A stretch of 29,996 nucleotides of DNA. Source: Bacteroidota bacterium. GTDB lineage: Bacteria > Bacteroidota > Bacteroidia > Bacteroidales > PUMT01. The notes beneath the pieces were generated by a model, which did no database searches, had not been told where the DNA came from, and saw only the letters and a list, made by a program, of their open reading frames with translations. The stretch is taken from assembly GCA_003567115.1 (NCBI GenBank), contig PXAP01000179.1, forward strand, positions 1-29,996. Reading direction: 5' to 3'. Position numbers and translations under genes: made by a program. This document shows, piece after piece, positions 1 to 8,041 of this stretch (positions within the stretch are counted from its first letter, which is position 1; every line of letters starts with the position of its first letter).

Positions 1-1635
1 AAACGGCATAACTGGCTCAGGGGGCCTTGTGTAACCGGCATGGTCCCTGCCAACGGTCTCTTCTACGTACCACCGCATCAATGCTTCTGTTATCCCGCCG
101 TAAGAATGGACGGGTTTTTCGCAATGGCCCATAAACTTGACGGGGTCATTTCGATTAATAGCGAAAATGACAAGCAGCGCCTTGAAAAGGGTCCCGCGTA
201 TGCACAATCATGGAAAGAGCATGAAACCAATGAAAGCAATGAATGGCATACTTACAGGAGAGATGCCAGGCGCAGCGGATCAACTGTATCTCCGGTTACC
301 CGGGATTTAAACAAGTTATGGTCAAAATCGCTGGGAGGCAACCTGACACAGCCTTTAGTTGCAGGCAAACGTGTATTTGTGGTAAATAAAGATGCAGGGA
401 TCCTCCATTGCCTTGACATTGAAAATGGAAATCTGTTATGGAGCAAGACAGTATCCGGGAGGATAGATTCCCCCCCCAGTTATTATAACGGTTTCCTGTT
501 TTTTGGTTCACGTGACGGTTTTATTTACTCCCTTCGTGCCACTGACGGCGAACTGGCGTGGAGTTTCCGTGCAGCCCCCTCAGAACGGCAGATAATTTCT
601 TATGAACGCCTGGAATCAGCATGGCCGGCACACGGAAGCGTATTGATACTTGACGGGCTGGTCTATTGTACTGCCGGAAGGTCAGGGTTTTCCGACGGGG
701 GCATCTATCTTTATGCACTTGATCCCCTTACCGGGGTACCTGTCTATCAAAACAGACTGGAAGGGCCTTATCCCGATATCAGCCAGCCCAGCTATGCATT
801 TCACAAGGAAGGGCACAGGTCAGACCTGCTGACTACAGACGGCAATTACCTTTACATGGGTCGTACGGCCCTTGACCGCAACCTGGAGGTTATCGAAACA
901 GAACCTGTCCATTTGACCGGAAACCAGAGAGGAGATGAACTTGAATACAGAAAGATGCCGGGAATGCGATTGGTTGCAACCGGGGGCCTGCTTGATGAGA
1001 CCTTCTGGAACCGTACCTGGTGGATGTATTCCTTTGTATGGCCGGGATTTCATTATGCAGTACAAGCACCTAAAAGCGGTCAGTTGCTTGTATTTGACGA
1101 TCATGATACTTACACTGTAAAACACTACACCACCCGGAACCTGCACAGTCCGATGCTTTTCCCCGGTAACGGATACCTGCTTTTTGCCGACAGCAACGAC
1201 AACGAACCTCTTTTTTACCGGGGAAAAGGCGAACCAAGACCCCTTGAATGGGAGGTCTGGTATCCCCCGGTAGACCGGCCTGAAATCAATCTGTTTGGCG
1301 ATGCAGCTCATGACAAGGGCCCGGGATTCAGCCGTGCCCAACCTGCCCGGTGGACATCATGGGTGGATGTACGCATTGAAGCAATGGTACTTGCAAATGA
1401 TAAATTATTCTTTGCAGGTACGCCCGACCTGGTTCCGGATGATGATCCACTGGCAGCTCTGGAAGGCCGGATGGGTGGCGTTATAAAAGTTGTATCAGCC
1501 AGAGACGGCAGTCAACTTGCTGAATATATTATGGAATCAGCCCCGGTATTTGACGGACTTGTGGCTGCCAGGGAAAGGTTGTTAATAACAACCAGGGAGA
1601 GTGAGATAATATGTCTTGGAAAAGAATTCCATTAA
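1..1635 (+). CDS. PQQ-like beta-propeller repeat protein (5' truncated by window edge)
   Basis: The frame is open from base 1, so the gene starts upstream and the ATG at 40 is internal. Residues read before it (RHNWLRGPCVTG) fit the family. The visible part begins with a Cys-containing segment (CFCYPAVRMDGFFAM), followed by repeated PQQ-like propeller blades such as LWSKSLGG...VVNKDAGILHCLD, LLWSKTVSGRIDSPP, FFGSRDGFIYSLRATDGELAWSFRA and YLYALDPLTGVPVY. Such blades form an exported BamB/PQQ-dehydrogenase-like propeller. In Bacteroidota and Planctomycetota, proteins of this type are often extracellular or periplasmic and sit beside sulfatases and sugar enzymes; the true ligand is usually unknown. 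A sulfatase follows 88 bp downstream on the same strand, so co-expression is likely. Enzymatic activity cannot be judged without the N-terminus. Family call is confident, function is not. Confidence 0.85.
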   Translation, partial: KRHNWLRGPCVTGMVPANGLFYVPPHQCFCYPAVRMDGFFAMAHKLDGVISINSENDKQRLEKGPAYAQSWKEHETNESNEWHTYRRDARRSGSTVSPVTRDLNKLWSKSLGGNLTQPLVAGKRVFVVNKDAGILHCLDIENGNLLWSKTVSGRIDSPPSYYNGFLFFGSRDGFIYSLRATDGELAWSFRAAPSERQIISYERLESAWPAHGSVLILDGLVYCTAGRSGFSDGGIYLYALDPLTGVPVYQNRLEGPYPDISQPSYAFHKEGHRSDLLTTDGNYLYMGRTALDRNLEVIETEPVHLTGNQRGDELEYRKMPGMRLVATGGLLDETFWNRTWWMYSFVWPGFHYAVQAPKSGQLLVFDDHDTYTVKHYTTRNLHSPMLFPGNGYLLFADSNDNEPLFYRGKGEPRPLEWEVWYPPVDRPEINLFGDAAHDKGPGFSRAQPARWTSWVDVRIEAMVLANDKLFFAGTPDLVPDDDPLAALEGRMGGVIKVVSARDGSQLAEYIMESAPVFDGLVAARERLLITTRESEIICLGKEFH

Positions 1636-1723
1636 ACTTATTATTATACATAATTTAATTTGAAATTGAACGGTTTAGGGTTATGTGCAGATAACATGTT
1701 GATAATTAATCTAATTTATAAGG

Positions 1724-3178
1724 ATGAATCGAATTGAAACTTATTGCTCATTGAACACCAAATTCAGATTCCCGTTACTTGCAATTGGTGTTTCAGTTGC
1801 GATCGGCGTTGGATGCAGCCATGAAGAAGATCAGAAGCCCAATGTTGTTATTTTCTTTGCCGATGATCTCGGATGGCCTCAGTCGGGCGCTTACGGCAGT
1901 GATTATTATCACACACCAAATATTGATCGTCTTGCAGAAGAAGGTATACGGTTCACCGATGCCTATACGGCAGCAGCCGTTTCTTCTCCTACACGTGCAT
2001 CAACAATGACCGGAAAGTATCCGGCACGTCTTAATTTAACCGATTTTATCCCTGGAAACAGGCGTGATATTTATCCCCTTATCCAGCCGGAAATGCAACA
2101 ATTTTTGCCGATTGAGGAGTTCACCCTCGGCAACCTTTTCAGAGAACAGGGATATCAAACGGCAATGTTTGGTAAATGGCATCTCAGTCCGGTGAAGTTC
2201 GGGCCTGAGAGTCTCCCTTTCTATCCCGACAAGCAGGGGTTTACTCACCATTTTGTAATCGATAAACCAGACAGGCAAACCAATCCTGAGCTGGATCCTC
2301 ACTGGTCTGATAAGATCGGCAATACATCGGTCGATTTTATCAGAGAAAACGCTGATGACCCTTTTTTCCTTTTTATGAGTTTCAGTGCCATTCATGATCC
2401 GCTTATTGAAAAAGCTGATTCAATTCAAATGTGGAGAAACCATCCCGGTAGTGATAAGCCGGAGAATAACCCTATTATCGCGGCAATTCTGTCCAGATTG
2501 GACAGAAATGTAGGCAAAGTTCTGGATGTTCTTGATGAATTGAGGCTTTCTGAAAATACAATAGTTGTGTTTTATTCGGATAACGGGGGACTGGCAGAAA
2601 ATAATGCTGTCTATTATATGGATTATTATCAGGAGGGTGAAGAGATGCAAATTGCGAAACAGACCCCGCTGAGAAAAGGGAAAGGATGGCTATATGAAGG
2701 GGGTATCCGTGTACCGCTTGTTATTAGTTGGCCTGGAGTCATTGAAGAAGGATTGGTTAGCGAAGAGATAGTATCGTCGTACGATTTTATGCCTACCTTT
2801 TGTGAAATTTTTGGCATAGAACCGGATCCTGATGTTGATGGGATCAGCCTCCTTACTCATCTTAAAACAGGTGAGCCTCTTATGGAAAGGAATCATTACT
2901 GGCACTATCCCCACTATCATGGTCAATCGGGAATGCTTCCTGGTGGAGCAGTAAGAAGCGGTAGATGGAAACTTATAGAATGGTACGAGAAAAGCATCCT
3001 TGAGGGAGATGAATCTGCTTTTGAATTGTACAACCTGGAAAACGATATTGGCGAAACCGTTAATCTGGTTGATACGGAGCAAGAATTAACCAAAATATTA
3101 TCCGGCGATCTCAAAAGATGGAGGGAAGAGGTAAACGCACAAATGCCTGTTCCAAATCCTGAATATGCCGGCAATTGA
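1724..3178 (+). CDS. Sulfatase (arylsulfatase family S1), serine-type, probable lipoprotein
   Basis: A 484-residue alkaline-phosphatase-superfamily sulfatase that hydrolyses sulfate esters, probably on polysaccharide. After a hydrophobic N-terminus ending in Cys31 (possible lipobox, though position -3 is Gly), the metal-binding start NVVIFFADDLGW is clear. The maturation motif is Ser87-Ser-Pro-Thr-Arg91 followed by ASTMTGKYPARL. The residue oxidised to formylglycine is therefore serine instead of the commoner cysteine, which would need an anaerobic radical-SAM maturase (anSME). Other family motifs are MFGKWHL, the metal site YSDNGG, and the C-terminal GAVRSGRWKLIEW / ELYNLENDIGETVNL segments. 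Length is normal. The start ATG is chosen because it gives the signal sequence directly. The neighbours are a PQQ-like propeller upstream, a degraded exported protein downstream and a rhamnulokinase beyond it, suggesting sulfated carbohydrate degradation. Substrate is not predictable from sequence alone. Confidence 0.93.
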   Translation: MNRIETYCSLNTKFRFPLLAIGVSVAIGVGCSHEEDQKPNVVIFFADDLGWPQSGAYGSDYYHTPNIDRLAEEGIRFTDAYTAAAVSSPTRASTMTGKYPARLNLTDFIPGNRRDIYPLIQPEMQQFLPIEEFTLGNLFREQGYQTAMFGKWHLSPVKFGPESLPFYPDKQGFTHHFVIDKPDRQTNPELDPHWSDKIGNTSVDFIRENADDPFFLFMSFSAIHDPLIEKADSIQMWRNHPGSDKPENNPIIAAILSRLDRNVGKVLDVLDELRLSENTIVVFYSDNGGLAENNAVYYMDYYQEGEEMQIAKQTPLRKGKGWLYEGGIRVPLVISWPGVIEEGLVSEEIVSSYDFMPTFCEIFGIEPDPDVDGISLLTHLKTGEPLMERNHYWHYPHYHGQSGMLPGGAVRSGRWKLIEWYEKSILEGDESAFELYNLENDIGETVNLVDTEQELTKILSGDLKRWREEVNAQMPVPNPEYAGN

Positions 3179-3380
3179 AATACTCAAAAATGCAAAAGTT
3201 AATTTCAAATCTCATTCTGGTTTTTATTATGACCCCTTTTTGGGCGAACGATGAGCTTGGCAACTGGTCATATGTTGAGAATCTGCTATCTATGAGGAGG
3301 ATGGGAGGGTTTTCCTTTTATATTCAACCGCAGGAGAATGGGCGATTGCTATTGCGGAAATCTTCCTGGTAGAGGAGTGA
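3175..3380 (+). pseudogene. Remnant of an exported protein (signal peptide plus out-of-frame C-terminal tail)
   Basis: Immediately after, and overlapping, the sulfatase stop, an alternative TTG start opens a 65-codon frame whose N-terminus looks like a signal peptide (MQKLISNLILVFIMTPFWA, then NDEL). This frame ends at 3372 without recognisable domain. A different frame, open from 3279 to the TGA at 3378-3380, reads IYEEDGRVFLLYSTAGEWAIAIAEIFLVEE. That resembles the C-terminal strand pair of exported BNR/sialidase-like or related glycoside-hydrolase-type proteins, which often end in a 'DG.vyLlYs.aGe.giAiaei' pattern. The simplest reading is a gene with a large internal deletion and a frame change, leaving only its two ends. 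An alternative is an unrelated small ORF. The family assignment of the tail is from memory of the pattern and is tentative. Confidence 0.5.
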
Positions 3381-3418
3381 GCCAGCGCAATAATCAATCC
3401 CTGCCGGAATTATTATAA

Positions 3419-4897
3419 TTACTTTACCAGTTTAAGGAAGTTCTTGTATGCCCTGTCCCATTCACGGGCATCCTCAGGGTGATAATATTCTGGATCAAAG
3501 GAGTTTTTTACAATACTGCGGATCTCTTCAAGCGAACCAACCTGTCCGCAGGCCATGGCCTGCATCAGGATATTGCCGGCAGCTGTACCTTCGGCAGGAC
3601 CGGTAACTACTTTTCTGCCGGTTGCATTGGCTGTGAACTGGCAGAGCATTTTGTTGCGTGTACCGCCGCCGATAATGTGTATGGTATTTATCTGTCTGCC
3701 TGACACTTCCCTGAGCTGGTCAAGAACATAACGGTATTTCAGCGCCAGGCTTTCCAGGATCACCCGTACGTATTCACCACGTGAACCCGGCTTGTTTTGT
3801 GAAGTGAGCCGGCAATAATCATCAATGGCTGCAGGCATATCCGGCGGGTTAAAAAATTTTTCATAGTCAGGGTCAATCAGTACCCTGAAGGGAGGTGCAT
3901 TTTCAGCTTCGTTCAAGAGTACGGAGTAATCACAATCATCACCCGTCTGCTTCCACTTTTCCCTGCATTGCTGAAGGAGCCAGAGCCCCATAATGTTCTT
4001 GAGAAACCTGAATCTTCCTCCTGCACCACCCTCATTTGAGAAATTATATTCGAACGTTTTATCATTAACAAGCGGCTCCTCAAGCTCCAGTCCCATAAGC
4101 GACCACGTTCCCGAGCTGATATATGCCCAGTCTTTCTCTTCTGCAGGTACGGCTACAATGGCTGAACCGGTATCATGGGAGCATACTGATGAGAGATGAG
4201 CCTTTTTTAGTCCGCTTTGCCGGCAAATGTCATCTTTCAGCAGGCCAATTACCTGGCCCGGCTCAATGATCTCATTCATAAATGAAAGATCCAACCCCAC
4301 GGATTCAAGCAGCTTTTCTTCCCAGCATTCCCCGAAAGGGTTGTAGAGTTGTGATGTGGTGGCAAAACTGAATTCTGTTTTCTTCTCTCCCGATAACAGG
4401 AAATTTAGTAAATCAGGAATAAACATCAGTCGTTTGGCCGATTTCAGTGCCAGGTCATTGCTGCGCCTCATAGCATGCAGGTGATAAAGACTGTTGAAGG
4501 GCTGCATGGAAATACCGGTAAGCGAATAGATCTTTTCCGGTGGCATGATCTTATGGAAATCCGGCATGGCTTCAGTAACCTGAAGATCACGATAGGCGTA
4601 CGGTATTCTGATTATGCTGTCGTCTTCGGCAAGAAATCCGAAATCCACACCCCATGAGTCAATGGCAAGGGAAAAAGGATAAATGTTTTCCTTTTTAGTG
4701 CAGAGATTTAAAGCTTTAATTATTTCTTCATAAAACCGGTAAATGTTCCAGTATAAATGGCCATTTAATGAAAGCATCCCTGTGGGAAACCTGTAAATTT
4801 CCTTCAGGGTTAATTTATTGTTTTCAAGGGCACCGCAAACTGCCCTGCTGCTTTCTGCTCCAAAATCGAATGCGAGAAATAGATTATTTTTTGACAT
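3419..4897 (-). CDS. rhaB: Rhamnulokinase (FGGY carbohydrate kinase)
   Basis: Cytoplasmic kinase that phosphorylates L-rhamnulose to L-rhamnulose-1-phosphate, the second step of L-rhamnose catabolism. The 492-residue protein begins with the FGGY phosphate-1 motif FDFGAESSRAVCG. It continues with WNIYRFYEEI and SLAIDSWGVDFGFL, and carries the rhamnulokinase-diagnostic stretch SHDTGSAIVAVPA...AYISSGTWSLMG followed by NEGGAGGRFRFLKNIMGLWLLQQC. The C-terminal nucleotide-binding portion has IHIIGGGTRNKMLCQFTANATGRKVVTGPAEGTAAGNILMQA. Length matches the family. The gene lies 18 bp downstream of the acyl-CoA ligase gene on the same strand, so the two are probably co-transcribed. No rhamnose isomerase, aldolase or regulator is visible here. 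Rhamnulokinase is preferred over fuculokinase or xylulokinase because of the NEGGA...KNIMGLWLLQ segment. Confidence 0.93.
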   Translation of the reverse strand: MSKNNLFLAFDFGAESSRAVCGALENNKLTLKEIYRFPTGMLSLNGHLYWNIYRFYEEIIKALNLCTKKENIYPFSLAIDSWGVDFGFLAEDDSIIRIPYAYRDLQVTEAMPDFHKIMPPEKIYSLTGISMQPFNSLYHLHAMRRSNDLALKSAKRLMFIPDLLNFLLSGEKKTEFSFATTSQLYNPFGECWEEKLLESVGLDLSFMNEIIEPGQVIGLLKDDICRQSGLKKAHLSSVCSHDTGSAIVAVPAEEKDWAYISSGTWSLMGLELEEPLVNDKTFEYNFSNEGGAGGRFRFLKNIMGLWLLQQCREKWKQTGDDCDYSVLLNEAENAPPFRVLIDPDYEKFFNPPDMPAAIDDYCRLTSQNKPGSRGEYVRVILESLALKYRYVLDQLREVSGRQINTIHIIGGGTRNKMLCQFTANATGRKVVTGPAEGTAAGNILMQAMACGQVGSLEEIRSIVKNSFDPEYYHPEDAREWDRAYKNFLKLVK

Positions 4898-4915
4898 TAT
4901 ATATTGGTTTGTAAT

Positions 4916-6583
4916 CTATTCTTCTTCCATATAAAGGAAGCGTTTTATGCTTTTCTTCGGGGTTTTTTCAAATTCTTCCGGATAAATGCGGATCCTGGTT
5001 AAATTCATGTACACAGGCAACTCTTTGTTAAGGTTCTTCCTGTGGTTTTCCATGATGGCTTCAAGCTGAACCTCTTCAATTCCATCACCTTTAGCTGCCT
5101 CATAATCAGGGTAGACCAGGGCAACAAGCTTACCTGTACTTTTACTCTCAATAACCACCGATTCAAGGATATAATTCATATTGTTAAGTTTTGCCTCTAT
5201 CTCTTCCGGATAGATATTCTGGCCCGAGGGACCGAGCAGCATGCTCTTACTGCGTCCTTTGATATATATGAATTTATCCTTGTCTATCAATCCCAGGTCT
5301 CCTGTATGCAACCAGCCGTCTTTATCAAGGGCCTCACTGGTAGCTTTTTCATTTTTATAATATCCCAGCATAACATTTTCACCCCGAACCATTATTTCTC
5401 CGGCTTCATTACAGGGATCGGCAGAATCTATTTTTACTTCCATGCCATCCACTACCTTTCCCGCTGAACCAAGCCTGGTTTTATCCCAGTTTGCGTAATT
5501 GATAAGCGGTCCGCATTCTGTCATTCCGTAACCGATAGAGAAGGGGAATTTAATTTTGTTGAAAAATAACTCAACATCTTTGTTCAGGGCAGCTCCTCCT
5601 ATTACAACCTCGTGGAAATTTCCGCCGAAAACATCCACGAGTTTATTTTTAATCTTTTTGTAAATAAGGCTGTTGATGCCGGGAACCTTAAGCAGGAACT
5701 TCATGGTTGGTTTTTCAAGAACCGGCAGAAGCTGTTTCTTATAGATTTTCTCAATTATAAGAGGAACGGCAAGAACAAGTCGGGGCCGTATTTCTTTGAA
5801 AGCTCCAAGTATAACCTGTGGTGAAGGTGTCTTGGTCAGGAAGGTAATGTGGCATCCAAGTGTAAAGGGGAACAGAAATTCAAAGGCGCAGCCGTAGGAA
5901 TGTGCAAGAGGCAGGAAGGATACGATCGAATCTCCCGGCTGAAGAGGCATGTTATTGTGGGCATATACCACATTGGAAACAATACTGTTGTGTGGCAGCA
6001 TTACCCCTTTTGAAAAGCCTGTCGTTCCCGAGGTATAACTTATAACAGCCAGATCTGAATTGGGCACCTCTTCCAGTTTAAAGTTTTCCGGCGAAAGCCC
6101 GACCGGATATTTTTCAGCGAAAAGCTTATCAATTGCAGCCATTTTTTCCTTGAGGCTGTTATCTCCCCTGTCCGAAATGAGAGAAAAACCGGTAATTGAG
6201 AAGATGGCTTTCAGGTTTGCCATCTCCCCCTCTTTTAATGTTTCCAGGATATTTTCAGCTACAAAAAGAATTATTGAATCGGAATGATTAACGATATGAT
6301 GAACATTGCCTGCCCTGAAATCAGGCAGAATGGGAACGATAACGGCACCATACGATATGGCGGCAAGGTAGACAATTGTCCAGTGGGCTGAATTTTTTCC
6401 CAGAAGGGCTATCTTATCTCCCTTTTTAATACCGCATTGTTCGAAAATGATGTGAATCCTGGCTATTTTGTTGCCAACATCAGAATACTTGTAACCTTCT
6501 CCTTTGTAATCGGAAAAAGCCTTGATATCCCAGTTGTTTTTGATACTGGTTTCAATAAACTGAATAAAATTTTCTTTCATCAT
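4916..6583 (-). CDS. AMP-dependent synthetase/ligase, long-chain fatty acid-CoA ligase-like
   Basis: Adenylate-forming enzyme of 555 residues, predicted to activate a carboxylic acid (probably a fatty acid) with ATP and load it onto CoA. The core motifs are all present: P-loop-like ISYTSGTTGFSKGVMLPH near residue 180, GYGMTECGPLIN near 350, the HTGDLG motif near 425, and the hinge/C-terminal KGRSKSMLLGPSGQNIYPEEIEAKL. The active-site Lys is expected in the C-terminal PKKSIKRF segment. No signal peptide is present, so the protein is cytoplasmic or peripheral on the membrane. Substrate chain length cannot be read from the sequence. It precedes rhaB by 18 bp in the same direction; a functional link between the two is not obvious and may be only transcriptional. 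The spacer upstream is long and AT-rich, and no clear TAnnTTTG promoter was recognised directly before the start. Confidence 0.88.
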   Translation of the reverse strand: MMKENFIQFIETSIKNNWDIKAFSDYKGEGYKYSDVGNKIARIHIIFEQCGIKKGDKIALLGKNSAHWTIVYLAAISYGAVIVPILPDFRAGNVHHIVNHSDSIILFVAENILETLKEGEMANLKAIFSITGFSLISDRGDNSLKEKMAAIDKLFAEKYPVGLSPENFKLEEVPNSDLAVISYTSGTTGFSKGVMLPHNSIVSNVVYAHNNMPLQPGDSIVSFLPLAHSYGCAFEFLFPFTLGCHITFLTKTPSPQVILGAFKEIRPRLVLAVPLIIEKIYKKQLLPVLEKPTMKFLLKVPGINSLIYKKIKNKLVDVFGGNFHEVVIGGAALNKDVELFFNKIKFPFSIGYGMTECGPLINYANWDKTRLGSAGKVVDGMEVKIDSADPCNEAGEIMVRGENVMLGYYKNEKATSEALDKDGWLHTGDLGLIDKDKFIYIKGRSKSMLLGPSGQNIYPEEIEAKLNNMNYILESVVIESKSTGKLVALVYPDYEAAKGDGIEEVQLEAIMENHRKNLNKELPVYMNLTRIRIYPEEFEKTPKKSIKRFLYMEEE

Positions 6584-7135
6584 AATTGATAGGGTAGTTG
6601 GTTTAATCGTAAATTTATTAAAAATATTTTCTTAAATTGCCAATTAAGCAGATTAAGGGTTCAATATTCGAAAACAGAAGATCAATTCAGTAATTGAAAT
6701 AATAAAAAACATAAAAGCCCAAATAATGGCAATATACCCCATAAAGAGTAACATGGAAAACAATGCCAATTATTGCCCATAAATTAACGCTTTATTAAGA
6801 GATTGAATATAAGCTATCTATAATGATGTTGCATGATAGTCCCCAAATACCGGGCAATACAGTCCCTAATGGAATAGCTTAAAAATAAGTTACATAAAAG
6901 AAAATTAAATAGCATAGCTGATTAATGATCAATACATTCTATGAAGGATTAGCTTGAAAAATAAATAAAAGTTCTTATCTCACGGACAACAAATAAAAAC
7001 AGAAGAATAACACTTAACAGGTTATATAAAGGAATTATATAGCCGGCAGGCAATAAAAAGTTATAAAATTAACGGGTATAAATGATGTACTTACATGTTA
7101 TTTTATAATAAAATAGTAACCTTATTCTATAAATT
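6584..7135. other. Long AT-rich divergent spacer with diverged repeat copies
   Basis: This 552-bp stretch separates two divergent genes and has no credible ORF. It is very AT-rich. It contains two diverged pieces of a short dispersed repeat (6726-6757 and 6838-6900) that recurs upstream of prfB. An imperfect inverted pair lies around 6719-6735 and 6762-6779 (TGCCATTATT-type against TGCCAATTATT). Another fragment resembling part of the repeat occurs near 7051-7067. No clean TAnnTTTG/TTTG promoter was identified for either flanking gene. Confidence 0.6.
6838..6900 (+). repeat. Dispersed repeat family A, copy 1
   Basis: About 41 positions, starting with gtccccaaatacc and continuing through gggcaatacag, tccctaat and ggaatagctt, align with 28055-28095 with one single-base gap and roughly 80% identity. 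The adjoining agttacataaaag block (6888-6900) is also found beside the other copy, but on the other side of the shared core. No coding potential or terminal inverted repeats were seen. It is intergenic in both places. Confidence 0.55.
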
Positions 7136-8005
7136 ATGAAGCAGATTATAGTACCCCTCGATTTTTCCGATGAATCAATAAACGGACTGGAACTGGCCAT
7201 CATGATTTCATCAAAGACGAAGTCCAGTATTCAGATGGTTTACGTTATGAAGAAAATTAATGAATTTCCCCACATGTCAGCAGAGGAACAGCAGCGTCTT
7301 GCCAATTCCAGGTTACAGGAAATTCAGGGTAAATACGAACACCAACTTCACAGTGGTGCTGAACTGTCTTTTATTACCAAGAAGGGCAGGGTATATGAAG
7401 AGATTGTAGATCAGGCTGAGTCATTTGATGATTCTGTAATTGTCGTCTCTACTCATGGCACCTCGGGTTTTGAGGAATTTTTCATAGGCAGCAATACACT
7501 TAAAATCATCACTGCCAGTGAATGTCCTGTAATTGCCATAAAGCATGGCGTTATTCCGAAGAATTTCAGGAGGATACTCCTGCCAATTGATTATAGCCGG
7601 GATACAAGGCAGAAAGTTCCTTTTGTTCTTAAAATGGCAAAATATTTTGATTCACAGGTACATGTTATGGGAGTTTCAACCGGGCATGATCCGGATCTGG
7701 TAAAAAGGATAAAAGTTTGGTCAAATCAGGTTGCGGAATACCTGGAAGAAAATGATATAGAGTCAGTAAACACTTTCAAGAGAGGAGACGACATATCTGA
7801 CATGATAATTGATTATGCCAAAAAAGAAAAGATCGAACTGATATCTATTATGACCGAGCAGGACCCGATAATATCCAAATTCATTATCGGCAGCAACGCA
7901 CATCAGTTGATAAGCAAGTCACCTGTGCCGGTATTGTGTATAACACCAAAAGAATTGAACTTAAGATCCGGCTTCAAAGTTTATAAAGATGTTCCTCCGG
8001 CATAG
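7136..8005 (+). CDS. Universal stress protein, tandem UspA domains
   Basis: Cytoplasmic 289-residue protein built from two UspA domains (about 1-145 and 146-280). Family members bind ATP or act as stress-response scaffolds. Domain 1 starts with the classical MKQIIVPLDFSDES strand. It has the nucleotide-binding signature HGTSGFEEFFIGSN around 107-120 (G-x2-G-x9-G-S type) and ends with ASECPVIAIKHG. Domain 2 starts with RRILLPIDYSRDT and ends with SPVPVLCITPKE. There the glycine-rich motif is replaced by TEQDPIISKFIIGSNAHQLI, lacking the first two glycines, so nucleotide binding by this half is doubtful. This is common in tandem Usp proteins. The gene is monocistronic and converges on the Ig-like lipoprotein gene with a 36-bp gap. 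Start ATG matches the family start. Confidence 0.9.
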   Translation: MKQIIVPLDFSDESINGLELAIMISSKTKSSIQMVYVMKKINEFPHMSAEEQQRLANSRLQEIQGKYEHQLHSGAELSFITKKGRVYEEIVDQAESFDDSVIVVSTHGTSGFEEFFIGSNTLKIITASECPVIAIKHGVIPKNFRRILLPIDYSRDTRQKVPFVLKMAKYFDSQVHVMGVSTGHDPDLVKRIKVWSNQVAEYLEENDIESVNTFKRGDDISDMIIDYAKKEKIELISIMTEQDPIISKFIIGSNAHQLISKSPVPVLCITPKELNLRSGFKVYKDVPPA

Positions 8006-8041
8006 GATGTTTTTGAAACACTGCTGATTCGGCAAGTCAGA

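Noticed and set aside
820..1341. 173-codon open frame on the minus strand
   Set aside because: Antisense to the clear propeller repeats of the first gene; composition is typical of a shadow frame.
3381..3418. Bidirectional terminator between the decayed gene and rhaB
   Set aside because: There is an imperfect AATAAT/ATTATT pairing with a long loop, but the stem is AT-only and too weak to call.
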